Shown here: one piece after another, positions 6,263-8,415 of the stretch
Layout of the letters: each line of letters opens with the position of its first letter
Position numbering within the stretch: position 1 is the first letter of the stretch
Assembly: GCA_023391395.1 (NCBI GenBank)
Contig: JAEWBA010000190.1
Span: forward strand, 1 to 8,415
DNA length: 8,415 nt
Direction: 5' to 3'
DNA from: Pseudomonadota bacterium
GTDB lineage: Bacteria > Pseudomonadota > Gammaproteobacteria > Burkholderiales > Burkholderiaceae_D
Made by a program: the position numbers and the translations under genes
Notes under the pieces: model-generated
Told to the model about the DNA's origin: nothing
The model's input: the letters and a program-made list of their open reading frames with translations, nothing else
Databases searched by the model: none

Positions 6263-7036
6263 ATGCGCCTCGCTCAAGCTTTGTTCCTTTCCATGTTGTC
6301 CTTTCTCGGCAACTTCGCATTCGCGATGGATTGCAAAGCCGCGCGCGAGAAGACGGAAAAGCTGGTGTGTGCCAACGCAAGGCTGATGGCCCTGGACGAG
6401 GCCCTGAACAAGCTTTATCGGGAAACCCTTGCCTCGGCCAAAAATCCGGAAGCCCTCAAGCGCGAGCAACTCGCCTGGCTCAGGACATTGCGCGCCGGCT
6501 GCGATTCCGAATCCTGCCTGGAACAGGCCTATGGCGAGCGCTTGATAACACTTGAGGCTGTGCCGCGATTCCAGTGGATACGCTATTCGGACAAGACTCT
6601 GGGCATCGAATTTCTGTATCCGAGCAATCGCAAGCTCACGCGGCAAGGGAACGATGTGTATCTGAGCGCTGCCCGCATGCCGGAAGGTCACGACTATCTG
6701 ATTCACTTCAAGGTCGGCAAGGGAGATTTCAAGACAGCCAACGCCGAAGAGTCGCTATTCGAAGAACGCGCCGGCAAGTGGATTGCCGCCATCGGCCGAT
6801 TCGAAAATCCGCCGGCGGAAACGATCAGCGGCGCCGGCTGGAAGGGCTTGCGCACCACCATCACTTGCAGCATCTCCAACCGGAAGACCGGCTTTCATGC
6901 GGCGGGAGGGCAATGCTTCTGGGGGCTGATCAGCGACGGGAGGCGCTATGTGGTCGCCGATACCTCCGGCTTGCTCGGACTCGACGAGAATACGCAGAAA
7001 TCCTTCATGTCCTTGCAATTTCTTCCACAGCCTTGA
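6263..7036 (+). CDS. Secreted protein with N-terminal LprI/DUF1311-type domain
   Basis: A 257-residue periplasmic or secreted protein. Residues 1-21 (MRLAQALFLS..NFAFA) form a signal peptide with cleavage after AFA. Residues 23-95 fit the LprI-like family (formerly DUF1311): DC at 23-24, LVCANARLMALDEALNKLY (34-52), REQLAWLRTLRAGC (67-80) and Cys85, giving two likely disulfides. The family is named for a mycobacterial lipoprotein that inhibits lysozyme; most members have no known role, so inhibition is only a possibility here. Residues 103-257 form a second domain, FQWIRYSDKTLGIEFLYPS onward, with Cys202 and Cys218, which I do not recognise. The frame is open upstream as far as 6047, but ATG 6263 is chosen because the signal peptide begins there; no good ribosome site precedes it. 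It is divergent from the receptor gene, sharing a 164-bp upstream region. Confidence 0.75.
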   Translation: MRLAQALFLSMLSFLGNFAFAMDCKAAREKTEKLVCANARLMALDEALNKLYRETLASAKNPEALKREQLAWLRTLRAGCDSESCLEQAYGERLITLEAVPRFQWIRYSDKTLGIEFLYPSNRKLTRQGNDVYLSAARMPEGHDYLIHFKVGKGDFKTANAEESLFEERAGKWIAAIGRFENPPAETISGAGWKGLRTTITCSISNRKTGFHAAGGQCFWGLISDGRRYVVADTSGLLGLDENTQKSFMSLQFLPQP

Positions 7037-7098
7037 ACCGCATGCCCGTGCTTGGCGGCGCGACAATTCGCCAGCGTGCGCTTTCTCGACCAGCGGAT

Positions 7099-7118
7099 GG
7101 CATGCCGGTTTGCATGCC
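7099..7118. promoter_or_regulatory. Inverted repeat overlapping the tRNA-Gly promoter
   Basis: GGCATGC (7099-7105) and GCATGCC (7112-7118) are perfect complements around a 6-base loop CGGTTT. The right arm overlaps the likely -35 box of the tRNA gene (7110-7115). No T run follows, so it is a poor terminator for the upstream gene; it could be a binding site or chance. Confidence 0.3.
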
Positions 7119-7139
7119 CCCGCAAATCCCACGTAGAAT
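7110..7139 (+). promoter_or_regulatory. Likely promoter of tRNA-Gly
   Basis: TTGCAT (7110-7115) and TAGAAT (7134-7139) are 18 bases apart and are followed by a GC-rich discriminator (TGCGC, 7140-7144), the kind seen at growth-rate-controlled stable RNA promoters. Transcription would start about 4 bases before the tRNA. Confidence 0.6.
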
Positions 7140-7149
7140 TGCGCTACTC

Positions 7150-7223
7150 GCGGGTGTAGTTCAATGGTAGAACGGCAGCTTCCCAAGCTGCATACGAGGG
7201 TTCGATTCCCTTCACCCGCTCCA
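7150..7223 (+). tRNA. tRNA-Gly (anticodon CCC), CCA encoded
   Basis: A complete 74-base cloverleaf. The acceptor stem is GCGGGTG (7150-7156) with CACCCGC (7213-7219), then T and an encoded CCA (7221-7223). The D arm carries AGTTCAATGGTAGAAC. The anticodon stem GCAGC/GCTGC (7175-7179, 7187-7191) holds the loop TTCCCAA with anticodon CCC at 7182-7184, which reads GGG glycine codons. The T arm is GAGGG-TTCGATT-CCCTT (7196-7212) with one G-T pair. It is a single gene with no neighbouring tRNA in the window. I see no integrase and no repeat of its 3' end, so no sign of use as an attachment site. Confidence 0.97.
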
Positions 7224-7275
7224 TCGCGCATCGCCGCGCGGCACATGTAACTCCTCCTTCTTCCCCTTCTTCCGC

Positions 7276-7305
7276 CTGCCTCGCGCACGGCAGACCTCTC
7301 TTTTT
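7276..7305 (+). terminator. Possible terminator of the tRNA-Gly transcript
   Basis: CTGCC (7276-7280) pairs with GGCAG (7289-7293) around an 8-base loop, and a pyrimidine stretch ending in TTTTT (7301-7305) follows. The stem is short and the T run is 7 bases away, so this is a weak call. Confidence 0.35.
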
Positions 7306-7329
7306 CGATATCGAATTGCCAGACGGCAA
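7304..7329. promoter_or_regulatory. Two adjacent dyads upstream of the C11 peptidase gene
   Basis: TTCGATATCGAA (7304-7315) is a perfect 12-base palindrome. It is directly followed by TTGCC-AGAC-GGCAA (7316-7329), a 5-bp inverted repeat. Together they lie 46-71 bases before ATG 7375, where an operator would be expected. No clear -35/-10 pair could be assigned next to them. No known regulator site is recognised. Confidence 0.35.
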
Positions 7330-7374
7330 TGCTACTATTTCGGTTTTAAAACATTTGTAACCGGAGAAAACATA

Positions 7375-8415
7375 ATGGTCAGCAAGCTGCGGCACCTGCT
7401 GCTCTGCGTTGTTGTGATGGTTGGACTGGCCGCTTGCGGCGGCGGCAGTCCTACGCCTACGCCTACGGCCCCGCAGACCACGACCTTACTGGTCTACATG
7501 GTCGGTTCCGATCTCGAAAGCGGCCCCGAACCGCTCAAGGGAAATGCCACCATCAACATCCAGGAAATGCTGCAGGCCACCACCTCCGACAAGGTCAACG
7601 TGGTGTTGACCACCGGCGGCGCACTCAAGGACGATCCAGCCAACCTGGGCCTGGTCAAGAGTTGGAAGACGCTCAAGCGCCATGTCGTCAAGAACGGCAA
7701 GATCGAAGAACTGGCCGATCTCGGCCGGGTGAACATGGCCGACCCGGCCACCCTGACCGAGTTCATCAAGTGGGCCAAGACGGCTTATCCGGCCGATCGC
7801 TACATGCTGATGTTCTGGAACCACGGCGCCGGCTACAACGGCTTTGGGGGCGACGAGAACTTCCCGCGGCCTTGGAGGGGGGACACCCGCTACATGGTGC
7901 CGGCAAGCTTCACGCTACCGGACATCGTCACCGCGCTGAAGAACGCCAAGGATGCCACCGGCATCACTTTCGACTTCATCGCTTATGACGCCTGCCTCAT
8001 GGCCACCGTCGAGGTGGCCGATGCCATGGCGCCCTACGCGCGCTATCTCGGCGCCTCGCAGGAACTGGAGCCCGGCACCGGCTGGGACTGGACCGTGGCC
8101 CTCAACACTCTGGCCGCCAACCCCGGCATCGATGCGCCTTCGTTCGGCCGCGCGCTGGCCGACGGCTTCATCGCCAAGCAGGAGCGCGAAGCCGAGAAGG
8201 TGCGTCGCGAGTACGAGGCGGCTTACCTGGAGGACAAATACAATACCTTCTCGATCGTCGATCTGTCCCGGATTCCGCAAGTGCTGGCCGCTCTGGATCG
8301 CTTCGCCAACGCCATGCTGCGCTCGAATCAGCTGCTGAGTTCCACGGGTTGGCTGAAGGTAGCGGAAGCCCGCGCCGGGGCCATGTCCTTCGGTGGCAGT
8401 GCCACGAAGGACCAG
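7375..8415 (+). CDS. Clostripain-family (C11) cysteine peptidase lipoprotein, 3' end outside window
   Basis: The first 347 codons of a lipid-anchored peptidase. The signal peptide ends in a lipobox GLAAC, making Cys21 the lipidated residue, and is followed by GGGS and a Pro-Thr linker encoded by three CCTACG units. The peptidase domain starts near residue 36 (TTLLVYMVGSDLES). The catalytic dyad of family C11 is clear: His150 in FWNHGAG and Cys207 in YDACLMATVE. They are 57 apart, close to the spacing in clostripain. Other family features are TGGALKDD near 80 and ASQELEPGTGWDW around 230. Clostripain cleaves after Arg, but specificity here cannot be read from the sequence. GGAGA (7363-7367) lies 7 bases before ATG 7375, and codon use fits the neighbours. 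The anchored form suggests a periplasmic or surface-facing enzyme. The stop codon is beyond the right edge, so any further domain is unseen. Confidence 0.9.
   Translation, partial: MVSKLRHLLLCVVVMVGLAACGGGSPTPTPTAPQTTTLLVYMVGSDLESGPEPLKGNATINIQEMLQATTSDKVNVVLTTGGALKDDPANLGLVKSWKTLKRHVVKNGKIEELADLGRVNMADPATLTEFIKWAKTAYPADRYMLMFWNHGAGYNGFGGDENFPRPWRGDTRYMVPASFTLPDIVTALKNAKDATGITFDFIAYDACLMATVEVADAMAPYARYLGASQELEPGTGWDWTVALNTLAANPGIDAPSFGRALADGFIAKQEREAEKVRREYEAAYLEDKYNTFSIVDLSRIPQVLAALDRFANAMLRSNQLLSSTGWLKVAEARAGAMSFGGSATKDQ

Noticed and set aside
7150..7223. tRNA-Gly as an integration site for a mobile element
   Set aside because: No integrase and no second copy of the tRNA 3' end is present in the window, and the flanking genes share the codon use of the rest.

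Overview
The window looks like a chromosomal segment of a GC-rich Gram-negative bacterium, most likely a betaproteobacterium of the order Burkholderiales (the Oxalobacteraceae would fit). This placement is a guess from protein style and codon use, not from a marker gene. The Gram-negative assignment is firmer: there is a TonB-dependent outer-membrane receptor, a periplasmic Cu,Zn superoxide dismutase and three lipoproteins with lipoboxes. Coding is dense, and all genes share similar GC-rich codon use except for a slightly more AT-rich stretch in the propeller gene. I see no transposase, integrase, phage gene, CRISPR array or plasmid function.

Layout, left to right: (1) the 3' part of a Cu,Zn superoxide dismutase gene (sodC), entering at the left edge; (2) 29 bp later, a 405-residue Yip1-family membrane protein with an extra soluble C-terminal domain, followed by a strong intrinsic terminator; (3) a 444-residue lipoprotein whose second half is six repeats of exactly 45 residues, each with a cysteine pair; (4) a terminator that reads in both directions, between convergent genes; (5) on the minus strand, a 150-residue Ala/Pro-rich lipoprotein; (6) on the minus strand, a 730-residue TonB-dependent receptor very like E. 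coli YncD/PqqU, the outer-membrane receptor for pyrroloquinoline quinone (PQQ); (7) divergently on the plus strand, a secreted protein with an N-terminal LprI/DUF1311-type domain; (8) a tRNA-Gly with anticodon CCC, with its own likely promoter; (9) a lipoprotein of the clostripain (C11) cysteine peptidase family, running off the right edge.

Every protein gene here appears to act in the cell envelope: periplasm (SodC, LprI-like), inner membrane (Yip1), outer membrane (PqqU-like) or lipid-anchored (propeller, small lipoprotein, C11 peptidase). They do not form one recognisable pathway. SodC and Yip1 may share a transcript; the others look like separate units with their own terminators or promoters. 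No PQQ biosynthesis gene or quinoprotein dehydrogenase lies near the PqqU-like receptor, so it is an orphan in this window. I found no convincing new multi-gene system. The most unusual object is the perfectly periodic, cysteine-paired propeller lipoprotein.
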